From Patagioenas fasciata (taxonomy: Eukaryota; Chordata; Aves; Columbiformes; Columbidae), in assembly GCF_037038585.1 (NCBI RefSeq), contig NC_092520.1, forward strand, positions 1,021,001 through 1,085,000: DNA of 64,000 bases, in the 5' to 3' direction. Below, piece after piece: positions 15,311 to 26,499 of this stretch (the first letter of the stretch is position 1; each line of letters begins with the position of its first letter). Under the pieces are notes generated by a model, which did no database searches, was not told where the DNA came from, and saw only the letters and a program-made list of their open reading frames with translations. A program made the position numbers and the translations under genes.

Positions 15311-15800
15311 ACTGTCACTAAGTTGCAAAGGATGTAGCCATCGTTAATCAATAGGCATGATGAAAGCTTTCTAACTACCTGCCAAACAAAGGGATATTTT
15401 TCAAGTCTTAGGTTCTCTTGCATGACAAGCTAGAGACAGAAGATTAAGTAATACATTGTTTAGAAGCAGAGCGCTTAGTTTATATTTAACAAATAATAGA
15501 TGTATTGTAAGTAAGAAAGTAAACAAGTATTACTAACATCATCAATTATCTCTTAGTATAGATGTATGTCAAAATTTTCAAAAATTGCAATGCATATGTA
15601 ATAATGATGTGAATATAAGCAATGCAAGAGCATCGAGGCACTGGAGCAATTATGGAGGCTGATCCCCAGTGTTGATAAAGATATCACTTAACAGTATGAT
15701 TGACTCTGCTCTTCAGTTTATTTCTTCGTTTCACTCCAAAGTCCTGAAACTTCTTACACCAGCACCAGCAAGTGAGCTGGGGGACGGCCCGTGGGTATAT
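15311..15800. repeat. ERV LTR/leader-like AT-rich segments
   Basis: The part at 15545-15700 matches 17270-17440 directly (shared 'GTGAATATAAGCAA' and 'GATCCCCAGTGTT'). The part at 15370-15480 matches 16990-17110 in inverted orientation. These look like scrambled LTR pieces of one family around the pol remnant. No coding sequence is visible. Confidence 0.5.
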
Positions 15801-15839
15801 TTCAGATGGCTCATGGAAACTGGTAACTGCTGGTAACTT

Positions 15840-16945
15840 TCCCTCTTGACCTTTTCAAAACCCCGGTCACTTTCGTGGTAGACACAGGAGCCCAAATATC
15901 TGCTTTAAATTCCAAAACAGCAGACCAGAGTGGGATTGTCCCCCACAAAAAACAGATGTGGGTTACTGATGTGTTTGGATGGTCCAAGCCCCAGCCTGGA
16001 TGGGTTCTGCACGTGGGGAACTGAAGTTCGGGTCTCTGGCAGTCATGAAAAGGCTTTTGCAAACTGCTCCTGCCATTCCCCCATCCAAAACCATGGGTGT
16101 GAAACCCTGTCCCCTGGGGCTGCAAGCGAGAGAAGGGATTACTCTGGTTATAAGGGAACTGCAGGAACAGGGAGTAATAATGCAAACTCTCTTTATAATT
16201 CCCCAGTGTGGCCAGTTCACAAGTCAAATGGAAAATGCAATCGAGTATCGGCATTTAAATGCAGGCACAAGACCCTTGTCAGCAGCCATGCCTAACATAG
16301 CTGAACTGATCTCCACGACACAGGAACAGCCCCGTCAAATTTTAGCCACCATTGATGTAAAGGGTATGTTATTTATGGCACCTGTACAGGAAAGCGATTG
16401 AAAAATAATCGCATGCATGTGGCATAGTATTTAATATACCTTCACGTGCCTTCCCCAAGGGTATAGGCGCACACCTCCCTTGGCACATCTCAGTCTGGCC
16501 CAGGCTTTAGGAGAAATCACCTCCAAGGAGGGAGTCAAACTGCACCAATACACCAATGATACATTGGTGGGCAGATCTGATGCCAAAGCAGAACCCAAAC
16601 CCAAATGAAAATAACCACCCACCTGGAAGATGTGGAATTTCAGATTCCTGCAGAAAAGGTACAGCTCCTCCATCCTGAGGTAAAGTTTTCAGGTGTATGG
16701 TGGAGAGGAGAGGCAGTGTGCATTTCCCCCGAAGCCATGACCTCTTTAGAATGGATAAAGACACCAGACAACAAAAAGGAGCTGCAACGTGCCCCAGGCC
16801 TACTGGTGTTCTGGAGGAAGGGCATTCCAGATTTCTGTATCATAGCTCATCCCCTGCATGATTTAACACGTAAAAGAGGTGCTGGGGACCGGACACCTAA
16901 GAAATATTTGATGATGTTAGTTACAATTGTTCAGTTTCTTACTTA
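15840..16945 (+). pseudogene. class I-like ERV pol remnant: protease and reverse transcriptase
   Basis: The retroviral aspartic protease active site is visible as 'FVVDTGAQISAL', with DTG at 15881-15889. It is followed by an RT open frame with 'QEQPRQILATIDVK' and 'PQGYRRTPPLAHLSLAQ', a catalytic box changed to YTND (16549-16560) where YxDD is required, and a C-terminal 'LLVFWRKGIPDF...HPLHDLTRKR'. Several in-frame stops, at about 16400 and 16605 for example, and the YTND change make it inactive. The order PR-RT and the motifs suit a gammaretrovirus-like (class I) element. Confidence 0.8.
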
Positions 16946-16959
16946 AAGTACACCTATGA

Positions 16960-17455
16960 GTTTCTAGTCAAACATAACCTAAGTACTCTGCTTCTAAACG
17001 ATATATTACTTAATCTTTTGTCTCTAGCTTGTAATGCAGGAGGATCTACACGTAGAAAATTGTCTCCCCATTTGGCAGGTACTTAGAAAGCATTTATATT
17101 TAACTAATAATTATGTGAGCACTGATTGCGCTTGTGCGAAGAGCTGCCAACGTGGAGAGGTCAACCAGCGCACACATGAAAGGACACCCAGAAGACCCCC
17201 CCAGAAAGAGACTGCAGCACCTGTAGGAGACTAGATGGCACCAAAGACCATGAAATAATCAACTTTGCCAATGATTATGCAATTATTTCTTAGTATGGAT
17301 GTACTGCGTGTTAAAAATTCCCCCAAATTCCAATGAATATGCAGTAATTGTGTGAATATAAGCAACGCAAGAGCAACCGCTCGTTGGAACACTTACAGTG
17401 GATGATCCCCAGTGTTCCCCAGCGCTCTCAATTGAAGAGAAGCTGCCAAATTAAT
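16960..17455. repeat. ERV LTR-like pieces downstream of RT
   Basis: Contains the inverted match to 15370-15480 and the direct match to 15545-15700. No complete LTR boundary is identified. The small open frame at 17034-17234 has no recognisable motif. Confidence 0.45.
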
Positions 17456-17459
17456 GTGG

Positions 17460-18040
17460 GTACTGAAGTACTGATACAGAAAGTGACCCGGATACATGGT
17501 CGTGGCCATCAACCACAGTACAGCTGAGTTGGGAATGTCAAAGTTTGCTTTTACCGCAAATAATGGCTTTGGAAAATCCAATGTTAATAAAAAATCTAAC
17601 TTGGCAAGTGGAGGCCTTGTCCAGAGCCACTCAAAAAGGATTTCAGATTATTAATAAAAAGGTCCAAGCTAATGCTAAATTGACTTTACAAAATAGGCTG
17701 GCATTAGACTTTCTATGAGTTAAGGAACAAGAGGCATGTCAGATTAGAAGAAGAGCACTGCTGTATCCACATCCCAAACATCACTGCTGATCCCCAAGAA
17801 CAATGAGACGAGATGAGAAAGGTGGCAGAAGGTAGCAAAGGAATTAGAGACACAGCAGAAAGGAATTGGCTCAAGGAGATCCTTCAAGGTTTGGGTGGAT
17901 GGTCTCTAAAAGAATGACTGGCCACATCGCTAGAAGGAATTATCCTTGTAGGCATGATGATAATTATGATGGGACTCTGCATAGGTTGTGTAAAGAAAAC
18001 TCTTCAGACAGATAAACAGCAGCAGAAAGAAAAGATCTGA
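17460..18040 (+). pseudogene. class I ERV envelope (transmembrane subunit) remnant, copy 1
   Basis: The sequence encodes a gammaretrovirus-like TM ectodomain with an 'LQNRLALDFL' immunosuppressive-domain-like segment, then a TGA (within CTATGAGTT, about 17715), a Cys-rich 'EEEHCCI' stretch, and a hydrophobic span ('GIILVGMMIIMMGLCIG') followed by a Lys-rich tail. Compared with the copy at 53.2 kb it has lost 8 bp just after the first Cys and gained 6 bp near 17622. It cannot produce a working envelope. The two copies share the same TGA. Confidence 0.8.
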
Positions 18041-18370
18041 GTGCTTCCAACGGAGGGAATTGATACCAAAGGCTTGAACAATGTTGTTAAAGCAGGGCTG
18101 TATTTCTCGGTACCAGCAGTACATATGCACCCTGTGCACGACTATAATTTTGCAATAGCTTAGCATATGCGTTGGATTTCTTGGGGTCAGGCAGGGCTTC
18201 TCAGAAATGGTGTGAATATTCGCTGTTGTAATGTATAGAAAAGGTGCATTTCTGATCCTTGGTGATATGTTAAGGAGACAAATCCCCGATGCACCCAGCG
18301 CTGTCGGCTTTCTGACCGGTCACTGCGCTCGGAGAGTTTTCTGGGTTCCTGGTTGGGTCCCAGCCTGTTC
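18041..18370 (+). repeat. ERV 3' LTR end after env, copy 1
   Basis: This follows env TM in both copies. It ends in 'CTGACCGGTCACTGCGCTCG' and a 'TTCCTGGTTGGGTCC' terminus that is nearly identical to 54058-54108. Two AATAAA-less stretches and no clear TG start are seen, so the LTR is partial. Confidence 0.55.
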
Positions 18371-18780
18371 CTCAACACAATGATCCAGTCCAATAAAAAT
18401 ATTCCTCTCTAGGGTTTTCTTCACATTGGATCTTTTCTCTGTCTTCAGACAGGCCTTTAACTTGTTTTACTGCAGATGTTGTTGATAGTCCGTAGCCACT
18501 TGGTACTGGCCTTGAAGCCGTTATTTGCCTCAACTGGGTCCTGTTTCATTCTGTAATGTGCAAAACAGGCCGTATCATGATGGTTGTGTTGATGGTTTGT
18601 AGCTTCTTCGTTTTGCTCAAGTACACACAAGTTTGGTTAATACGAGTGGAACTTCAGAACACACAGTTTAAGATGTCAGCAAATTTAGCTACTAGGTAAC
18701 GTGAAGCAGGCAGTTCACTAAAAATCACACATCTAATTGCTTCATTCTACTTAAAATGTATTACTTGAAGCTAAATGACT
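18371..18780 (-). other. unit C 3' flank
   Basis: In reverse orientation this matches the 3' flanks of units B (12960-13140) and F (59500-59830), including 'ACTTGAG(G/C)AAAACGAAG' type and 'GAGGC(C/A)AGTACCAAGTGGCTA' type sequence. It marks the extent of the duplicated unit beyond the LTR tail. Confidence 0.6.
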
Positions 18781-19258
18781 GATACAAAATTTAAACTGGA
18801 CTCATCCAGTGATCTGTGTAAAACTTGTGAGTTGAGATAAAGACAGTTTAATAGAAGAGGAAAGGAGTAATGACAAAGATGATGATGTAAGAATATACAA
18901 ACCAAGCAATGCACAACACAACAGCTCACCATCCCCTGATCGATGAACAGCCCGTCCCTGAGCCGCATGGTATCCAGGCCCACTGCCCCCAGTTTCTGTA
19001 CTGTCCATGACATCAGATGGTAAGGAACAGCCCTTTGGCCACTTTGTTTCAGCTGTCCCAGCTGTGCCCCCTCCCAGCTGCCAGGGCACCAGAAGATGAA
19101 AAGTCCTTGACTGCTCAGCAACAACCAAAACATCCATGTATTAGCAACATTCTTCTCATCCTCAATCCAAACCACAGAATTAAACCAGCTACTAAGAAGA
19201 AAATTATCTCTGTCCCAAACAAAACCAGGACATCCTCTCACAGCCACCCCCACAGCAG
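18781..19258 (-). repeat. LTR-derived 3' UTR of unit C
   Basis: The same avian LTR-like tail as in the other units, on the minus strand, directly downstream of the unit C zinc-finger exon. Confidence 0.65.
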
Positions 19259-19292
19259 CCCCCAGCGCCCCACGGGCCCCTCAGCAGCAGAT

Positions 19293-20551
19293 TCAGGGGG
19301 TGCCGGGCTGCGGAGGCGGCTGCAGGCTGGGGGTGCCGTGGGTGCGCTGGTGAGCCAGCATGAGCCTCTCCTTCCAAAACCGCTTCTCGCAGACACCGCA
19401 CTGGAAGGGCTTGGCCTCTGCTGGCCCCCTAACCAGGGACAGATCCGCTCTTTCTCACCGATCGCCCACCTGCACCTCCCATGGACCCCGATGCACCCGC
19501 TGGTGGGTCTTCAGGTGATGCTTCTGCCTGTAGGTCTTGCCGCACTTGTCGCACTTGTAGGGCTTCTCGCCAGTGTGGATGTGCTCATGGATGGCGAGGG
19601 TCCTCTTGTCCCTGAAGGCCTTGGGGCAGCAGGTGCAGGTGTATGGACGCTCCCCAGTGTGGAGGCGCTGGTGGGTTACCAGGTGGCTCTTCTCCCTGAA
19701 GCTCTTGCCGCAGTGGCTGCAGCCAAAGGGTTTCTCCCTGGTGGGCACACGCCGGTGGCACACCAGGCGATTCTTACGGCTGAAGCTCTTGCCACAGTCG
19801 GTGCAGGCGAAGGGCTTCTCCCCGGTGTGGACATGCTGGTGCATCAGCAGGTTGTTTTTCTCCCTGAAGCACAGACCGCACTGGCTGCAGGCGTAGGGCT
19901 TCTCACCACTGTGTGTACACCGGTGCTTCAGCAAGGCATTCTTGCGTTTGAAGCTCTTGTCACAGTCGGTGCAGCTGAAGGGCTGATTGCCCATATGTCT
20001 CGACACACGATCATCAACCACCTTCTGGCTCCTGAAGCTCTTGTCACACGTGAGGGGGCTCTTCTCCAGCAGCTGGCAGTCTGGGAGGGAGTGGAGGCGG
20101 GGGTGCCCCAACGGGCCCCTCTGGCTCCTGCCCAACCAACCATGGACTGAGTCCCCCTGCTGCCTCCCACCCAGATTGGGCACCACTGGGAGAAGGGTGG
20201 TGGGTGCCACCAGCTCCTCATGGACCTCCTCAGCCTCCCTCTGTGTCCCGGCGCTGACAACTACTGGGGAGGAGAGATGGGGGTCACTGCCAGGGACAGG
20301 AAGGGCGTGTTGGACACCTCCCATGGGGAGCAGCATGGGCACCCCACAAGCCCCCCACCCATCCTGGCACAGCGAGCACATGAGGCAAGGGACAATGCTT
20401 CTGGACCTCCCATCCGGTCCCCTGCAGACGCCCCAGTACCCACCTGGCACAGGGCTCTGGTGCCTCTGCCGTTCCCAAGGGGGCTCAGGCACGCACGGTG
20501 TCTCTTCTCGCTCCATCTTGCAGATGATCTCTGGTTTGTCGCTGGCCCAGC
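19293..20551 (-). pseudogene. unit C zinc-finger gene, 5'-truncated (no KRAB-A exon)
   Basis: Only the last two exons remain: 20551-20444 (the 108-bp '[15 protein letters not shown]' exon) and 20260-19455. Upstream, the intron is cut within its CR1 at about 21030 and ERV sequence begins, so KRAB-A, exon 2 and the promoter are absent. The finger exon has one degenerate finger and six C2H2 fingers; the fourth reads RRVPTRE, losing its last His. A TGA at 19455-19457 ends the frame before the shared terminal finger, which survives in frame at about 19295-19410. Exon 4, the intron and exon 5 happen to be one open frame. It could only be expressed from a foreign promoter, so I treat it as a pseudogene, with a small chance of a finger-only transcript. 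Confidence 0.8.
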
Positions 20552-20759
20552 CTGTCCGGGGCACAGAGAGAAGCCCCCTCTCCCGCACTGCCGGGACAGC
20601 AGCACCGGCCCCGCACCCACAGCCCCAGCATCCCCCCCACCCCGCTCCTCTCTCCTGCCCCTGCCAGGCTGCGGCTTCAGCCCCCACATCCCTGCCCCTA
20701 CAGCCTCCTCTCGCCTCGCCCCCGTCACCTCGGCCACTCTGCTGCACACAGGACACCTG

Positions 20760-21030
20760 GGAACAGCTCAGAGCTGCGCCATGGAGGTTTAGACTGGGTG
20801 TGAGGAAGCATTTCTGTACTGAGGGGGTGGTCAAACCCTGGAACAGGCTGCCTGGACAGGCAGTCGATGCCCCAAGCCTCTCCCTTTTTGAGAGACATTT
20901 GGACAACGCCCGTAACAACACGCTGCAGCTTGTGGTCAGCCCTGAAGTGGTCACGCAGTGGGACAAGATGAGCATTTTAAGTCACTTCCACCTCAAATGT
21001 GCTATTCCATCCCATCTCTCTCCTTTTTTT
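20760..21030 (+). repeat. CR1 3' end in the unit C intron
   Basis: The shared intronic CR1 fragment, opposite in strand to the gene as in all units. It is the last piece of unit C on its 5' side; a T-rich run (CTTTTTTTTTTGAG, 21027-21040) marks the junction with ERV sequence. Confidence 0.85.
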
Positions 21031-21040
21031 TTTGAGTGAT

Positions 21041-21590
21041 AAAGCAGATTTAACAATTATTTTCTGGTCTCAAAATTACTAGCTAACAAGATAAGCAATT
21101 ACTCTAACGCGCCAGGATGCATCCTAAGGGGGAGCAAGGAGGAATTTTAGCAGTGGAACCGGTTCCCATTTTGTAAATATCTCCCAAAACAAAATTCTTT
21201 TGGTACCAAATAGAAATACGCAAATTAAAATACTGAGCTCAGATATGAAAACCAAATACCAAGTTCAATTATGCAGATAGATCAGAGTTACACTAATTTA
21301 AGACAATCTCACAATTTTTGCATTGCACCTTTGAACTGCTCACTGCTCAGCCAGGCAGAGGCACCGCCGGGTCCCCCTGACGAAACAGCTCAGTGTGCGC
21401 TGGAGCCCAACCGGCACCCGCCCCCCGACGCCGCAGCAAGCTGGACCGGGCAAGGCTTTTACTACTACACACAAAAAGTTTACCATCACATTCACGCAGT
21501 ATAGAGCTAAATTACTCATGACCTTCTGTAATATCACAAAATGCACTTTTTGAGTCAACGGATTCTCATGATTTAACAGACTGTGAACTT
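21041..21590 (-). repeat. ERV-derived non-coding segment
   Basis: In inverted orientation this matches 39540-40110 (shared GTGCAATG and GCTGAGCAGTGAGC, and a GC-rich 'GGCGGGGGGCGGGTGCC'-like patch). It belongs to the same element as the adjacent gag remnant. No coding sequence is seen. Confidence 0.5.
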
Positions 21591-23087
21591 ATCGTACCAT
21601 ATAACAAAGACCTACCAAAATTGCAACATGCTCAAACAGACACCCACAAAGAAAACAGGTTAATAAGGAAAGCATCTTGCAGACTTTAACAAGTTTTCTG
21701 ACCTGTGTGTTATCAGTCAATTCTCCCCCAGCTTGTTGAAGTTCAAATCGCTCCGCCTGTAAAACTGTCTGAAATGATCTAATGATTTCTTGTCCGAGTG
21801 CTTTCCTATGTTTTAAAACACCTCCCAATACCGATTTTTTAGGAACACAACTGAAAACAGTCATTCCTGACCCCATCTTGCAAGTAAAAACCTTGAGAAG
21901 AGGGAGGGAGGGGGGGAAGCACAGGGTTGCTTGCAGCGTGAGCGGGCAGAAGGTTTTATGGCGCACTTAAAAACAACCACTAACACAATGAACTGACATT
22001 CCTGACAAGCTGCTTGATTTTCAGAGAGACAATACACAGAAGCACGTAATATGTACTGTAAAACCCGCAGATAACACGTTGATAGCAAACATTAGCATTC
22101 TCTACTGCTAATTTCAACCCCAGTGCTTCCTTAACTTCTAAGTTTTCAACCTGCTTATTGATGGTCTCTTGAAGATGGTCAATAAATTGCACGTGATTCT
22201 CATTGGGACCCTGATTAATAGTTGCAAACGATTTGGCCGCCCTGTTGGTTTCAGGCACCTCTCTCATAGCTTGATGCTGCTGACTGTTGGATTCACTCGC
22301 TAATAGCTGATCTGATCTGTCACACAGTTCTTTTGCTCAGTTCTTATCCGGCGACTCCTTCTACTCTCTTGTGGAAGTTGGGGGGTTAAAAAATGTTAAA
22401 GGCAGATACAAATTGGTAAAAGGACTGATAGTACACTTGTTTACGACCTTAGCGTTCTCAGCTTTCACAGGTTCCTTGGGCAAGTTTGACTCCAATCCTC
22501 TGGACTTGCTGTTCTCACCAGGGTTGGGCCATGGTACAGGAGCCCACTCGCTCAGCATTTTTCCTCCCCCCGCCCCGGACTGCTGAGCTATCGGGGGTGC
22601 CGAAAGCACAGCAGGGGATGGAGTAGGGAGGGTATCAAAGACAAGAACCGTGTAGACTTCACAGCGACTTTCAGGATTCTTATCAGGCCGCAACACTACA
22701 AAAACTCCAGCAGCAGCGGCAGACCGTTCAGCCTTAAAGTCTTTTATAAGCTTCCATGTAGTTACTAATGATTTAGCTTCTTTATCATCTCCATTGCTGG
22801 CCTTATTCCATAATTTCTGCCCTTTATCATCCCAAAGTTAACGTTTAAAAGCCTTCTCGGTTTCTCCCAAATTAACAGTCTACGAATGTTACTTTCTTCC
22901 CATTCAAGTCCCCCCACAGAGAGAATACGCAGGAGGAGCCCAACCACGGCCTGTTCTTCAGAAAACACATTTCGCTCCATAACTTCACTCTTCCTAACGT
23001 AACTAACCCCGATAGCTTCTTGATACAATCTACACCGCGCTTTTCTAAAAAGCGCTGAAATAAATTTAGGGCTACCTCAAAATCCAT
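21590..23087 (-). pseudogene. class II ERV gag remnant (matrix and capsid pieces)
   Basis: Gag would start at ATG 23087 on the minus strand, with 'MDFEVALNLFQRFLEKRGV', a matrix-like start typical of beta-like class II elements. A Pro-rich middle section lies at 22700-22360, and a capsid piece at 22267-21980 has the major homology region pattern 'TINQGPNENHVQFIDHLQ'. Frameshifts and stops separate the parts, and a non-gag-like segment continues at about 22080-21590. It is the inverted relative of 38.6-39.5 kb. It lies downstream of a recognisable primer-binding site. Confidence 0.75.
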
Positions 23088-23428
23088 GTCGCCGGCTGGC
23101 GCTTCAACCTTTCCCGTTATCCTTGTTATCTTTGTAATCCTTGTAATCCTTATTATCTTCGTTAACCTCGTGGCAGCCTTTCCAATAACCCCCGCAGACA
23201 ACGGACCCCTCTTGGATGGTCCAGGCTTTCACCCCCCGGTTCGCTGCTAACTGGTCCTTTTCTGCGTTGCAGCCTTTCCAATAACCCCCGCAGACGGCGG
23301 ACCCCTCTCGGACGGTCCAGGCTTTCGGAACGACACGTCGTGTCGAACAGCGTTCAGTCGATCTTTGTCCCCCGATTCACTGATAGCCGGTGCTTTTCTG
23401 CATCTGCCGCTCTGAGTGGAATCTTCAG

Positions 23429-23446
23429 CTCCCCATTCGGGCGCCA
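23429..23446 (-). other. retroviral primer-binding site, tRNA-Lys type
   Basis: On the minus strand TGGCGCCCGAATGGGGAG begins at 23446. It matches the tRNA-Lys3-type primer-binding consensus (TGGCGCCCGAACAGGGAC) except at three bases. It lies between an LTR remnant and the gag start at 23087, as expected for the 5' leader of a provirus on this strand. Confidence 0.65.
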
Positions 23447-23449
23447 CTT

Positions 23450-23528
23450 TTGAGCGGCGGAGGAACACGCAGGTCGACTCAATATGAGTGATAAAGCATA
23501 GTTCAATTTATTAGCCCGAATAGCATAT
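23450..23528 (-). repeat. 5' LTR remnant (R/U5 only)
   Basis: A short stretch with AATAAA (minus strand, about 23508) directly precedes the primer-binding site. The rest of the LTR is cut off by the CR1 3' end at about 23528. Confidence 0.5.
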
Positions 23529-23880
23529 CACAGTATCACAGTATCACAGTATCACAGTATGCTTGGGATTGGAAGGGACCTCAAAAGCTCATCCAGTCCA
23601 ATCCCCCTGCTGGAGCAGGAATGCCTAGGAAAGATCACACAGGAACATGTCCAGGCGGGCTTTGAATGTCTCCAGGGAAGGAGACTCCACAACCTCCCTG
23701 GGCAGCCTGGGCCAGGCTCTGCCACCCTCACTGAGAAGAAGTTCTTTCTCAAATTTAAGTGGAACCTCTTGTGTTCCAGCTTGATCCCGTTACCCCTTGT
23801 CCTATCATTGTTTGCCACTGAGAAGAGCCTGGCTCCATCCTCGTGGCACTCACCCTTTATATATTTATATATATATATAT
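23525..23880 (-). repeat. CR1 LINE 3' end
   Basis: Starts with four copies of an ACAGTATC octamer, the inverted form of CR1-type terminal repeats. It continues with typical CR1 3' sequence on the minus strand ('GGCAGCCTGGGCCAGGCT' and 'GGAACATGTCCAGGCGGGC' as seen on the plus strand). It ends at an (AT)-rich microsatellite, about 23855-23890. Confidence 0.85.
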
Positions 23881-23889
23881 TTATACAGT

Positions 23890-25060
23890 TCACAATAATT
23901 ATGCATACCTGTCACCTACTAATTGGCTTAAGCTCTAACAGTACTTTTGCATGGTCCTCCCACTTGCAGCTGCTTGCTGTGCTTATTCTATATTCTTGTG
24001 CTGTTGAAAGCTGCTTGTGAGACTCTGCCAAGGTCTCAGTGACCTTGCTGATTTCACTGAAACAGTCAGCGGTTCCCACTGCAGCCCAGTCTTGCTACTT
24101 ACGCTAAGGCCTTCAGAACAGGCTCTGCTCGCACAACCGCTCCGCAGACCCATGTCCCCCATTTCCAAGCCATTCTCCAACACTGGGGGAGCTTCCTGGG
24201 GGCTCTGTCCCATGTCAGTGAGTGGCCACCACCCCAGGGTCTGCCCAGAGGAGAGAGCCAGCCTTTCGGACCACGATGTGGCTGGCACAAGACTCTCAGC
24301 TGAGCAGAGATGTTGGCAAGGTTCAGAGAGCTGAGCCACAAATGCTCACACAGAATCACAGAATGGTTGGGGTTGGCAGGGACCTCTGGAGATCCAAAGC
24401 TTTCCCTCCCCACTCTTCCATCAGGGAAGTCCCCAAAATCAACCGTGAAGCCACAGGCCAGGGCTGGGGCTGCCCAGGAGGGAGGCTCTCCTGCTCTCTT
24501 TCCTCACAAGTGCCCCTTTCTGGCACCTACAAAGCTGCCCCACAGCCACTTGCAGTCTCCTACCCCACCAAGGACAGGCCCCCACTGACTCTGAAAGGTA
24601 GTTTATTGCCATTGAAAAAAGTCCATTTCCGCTGGGGCTCTCCAGCTTGTGGTCCCACTGCTTTTTCTTCTGGACGCAGCACATCGCCAAAGCACTAAGG
24701 TGTTCAGGAGAAAGATGTTGGGCCACCTGCAACATTTAGGTGCTGTCCTGAGGTCCTGCACTGTGCCCCGGCCACCCGCCACATCCGAGTGGATGCGATG
24801 TGTGAACTCAGGCCAGGCCCAAGTTTTGCTTGTGACCCCTGGACTGGGGAGCCCCAAAGCAGAGTCAATCCTGTTGCATGGCCTGAGCAGCACCTGTAGC
24901 CAAAGTGCCGCCCTCGACGGTGCCCCGGGACACCTGCCACTTGACTCTGCACTTGCTGCAGGAGCAGCTACCCCGGTTATGTGGGTGCCAAGGGCTCGGA
25001 CCCCATCTCGGCCCTTCACACCCACCTCTGTGAGGCGGTGGCCGTCTCAGAGTGAGTGAC
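23890..25060. other. mostly unassigned sequence with a short CR1 3' end
   Basis: A short CR1 3' end (minus strand) is visible at about 24345-24420 ('CAGAATCACAGAATGGTTGG'). The remainder has no convincing exon or protein motif. The long overlapping frames on both strands are GC-driven. Confidence 0.4.
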
Positions 25061-25560
25061 ATGTGGCCAAGGGCGACCCCACCCCTATTCGTGTGCAGGC
25101 AAGGCAGCGGTGCTGGTGTCACAGTGGCCCAGTTTGGGCTGTGGGCACCTGCTGGGACCCCAGTGCCCACTATGTCCCCTTGGTCCCCATGGCCTCCAGC
25201 CCTACCAAAATACCACCTTGCTCCCCCTTTGGATGCATCCTTACACATTAGAGTAATTGCTCTTATTGTTATCTAATAATTTTGAAACCACAAAAGAATT
25301 TAAGTAGTTTAACTCTGATTCTCATTGAATTTATGTGCTAGTTGGAGGTATGGGAAATAAACTGCAGCGATGTTGTAATACTGAGCGGAGCAGTCTGAGG
25401 GTGAAATTTAAAGGCGTCCCTAGCAGATTCATAGTTCTAATGAAAATGGGAAATTAAACAAACAAACAAAAAATTAATAGACTTATTCTCTGGTAACCAG
25501 TTGTAAAAGACTTTCTAGTAAATTCACCGTGATAGTTTTTGAGATCGTGGAAAAGAAAGA
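25061..25560 (+). repeat. ERV-related non-coding segment
   Basis: Bases 25205-25260 match 40080-40130 ('AATACCACCTTGCTCCCCCT'), and 25380-25460 match 41280-41360 ('GAGGGTGAAATTTAAAGGC'). The two regions are therefore paralogous fragments of one element leading into the pol pieces that follow. Confidence 0.5.
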
Positions 25561-25790
25561 AAGACCATTTTTTGAAACCAATGGAATGCTCAATTTGTAA
25601 CAAAGTTTTAACAGATGAATTCTTGTATTTGCCAGAAAGCCCTATACCTCTCTTGGGTCAAGATTTGTTAAGTAAATGGTAAGCTCAAGTAACATTTTCT
25701 GAGAATTCTGTTCAGTTGCATGTCCCACAAGAAGCTGCCTGGATGGTGCAGATCTGCTTGCTGGATACACTGCCAGATCCACACAATATT
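25561..25790 (+). pseudogene. class I ERV protease/RT-junction remnant, copy 1
   Basis: The plus strand encodes 'FLYLPESPIPLLGQDLLS', then 'QVTFSENSVQLHVPQEA', which resembles the gammaretroviral junction between protease and reverse transcriptase. An in-frame TAA follows LLSKW. The same stretch at 41.5-42.2 kb is interrupted by a solo LTR, so this copy shows the empty site. Confidence 0.7.
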
Positions 25791-26499
25791 TTTTACAGCA
25801 GTGGGGTGTTTCGCATGTCACAGGTATTCCACATTTTCCCACTGGACAGGTTGTCATTGAATGAGCACATTCCACACTGAAACAGATGTTATTAAAACAA
25901 AAAAGGGGGAATATGACGCCTGAAGAACAATTAGACACTGCAACATATACTTTAAATTTTTTGAATTGCACTGTGCCTCCCTCCTCTCTCACAGCAGTGG
26001 AAAAACACTTCCCTGTTCCAGATTCACTGTCTCAGAGACCAAAGGTTTTGTATCGGGATCCCCTACACAACAGTCATAGCAAGGGCCTGTAGAGTTAATC
26101 ACCTGGGGAAGGGGATATGTGTGTGTTGTTGTTCCAATAGGACTGAAGTGGCTCCCTGCAAAATGTGTTAAACCTGAGTATGAGTTGAACAAACACGACA
26201 CGAGACCTAATGCCAGAGACACAGCGTCTGTCCCTGTAGTAGAGGGCAACAAAGAAACAGAAGAGACCAAAGGAAGAGGCACTAGTATATCAGAATGATA
26301 CAGATTTATGTTATTTGGACTGGGGACTAACTGGTGAAAAACTTTCAGTACATTTGTTTTCCATATCAGGATGACTAACCAGTCTTCTCCAATGTTTTTT
26401 AATAACTGTAATTGTTGTAATTTGCATTATTCTATTCCATTGTAGGCTGTTTTGTAATGATAACGTATAACAGGAAAATGACCCATAAGGTATGATGAT
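25791..26499 (+). other. ERV mosaic, pol/env region
   Basis: Bases 26120-26280 match 43540-43690 (a 'WLPAKCVKP'-like C-terminal segment), which in that copy follows class II integrase. From about 26340 the sequence matches 43910-44050. Reading frames are short and broken. Confidence 0.5.

Noticed and set aside
19017-20150. 377-codon plus-strand frame over unit C
   Set aside because: Shadow of the minus-strand finger exon and its LTR tail.
20990-21040. T-rich junction at the 5' end of unit C taken as a sign of retroposition
   Set aside because: Exon 4, its intron and exon 5 are still separate, so unit C is a truncated genomic duplicate and not a processed copy.
22361-22696. Pro-rich minus-strand frame as a cellular gene
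   Set aside because: It lies between matrix and capsid pieces of the same retroviral gag in the same orientation, where a Pro-rich linker is expected.
23530-23560. ACAGTATC repeats as an independent microsatellite
   Set aside because: They are the terminal octamer repeats of the adjoining CR1 3' end.
24222-25059. Open frames suggesting a gene between the CR1 and ERV pieces
   Set aside because: No splice-supported structure, no domain, overlapping frames on both strands and an embedded CR1 end.
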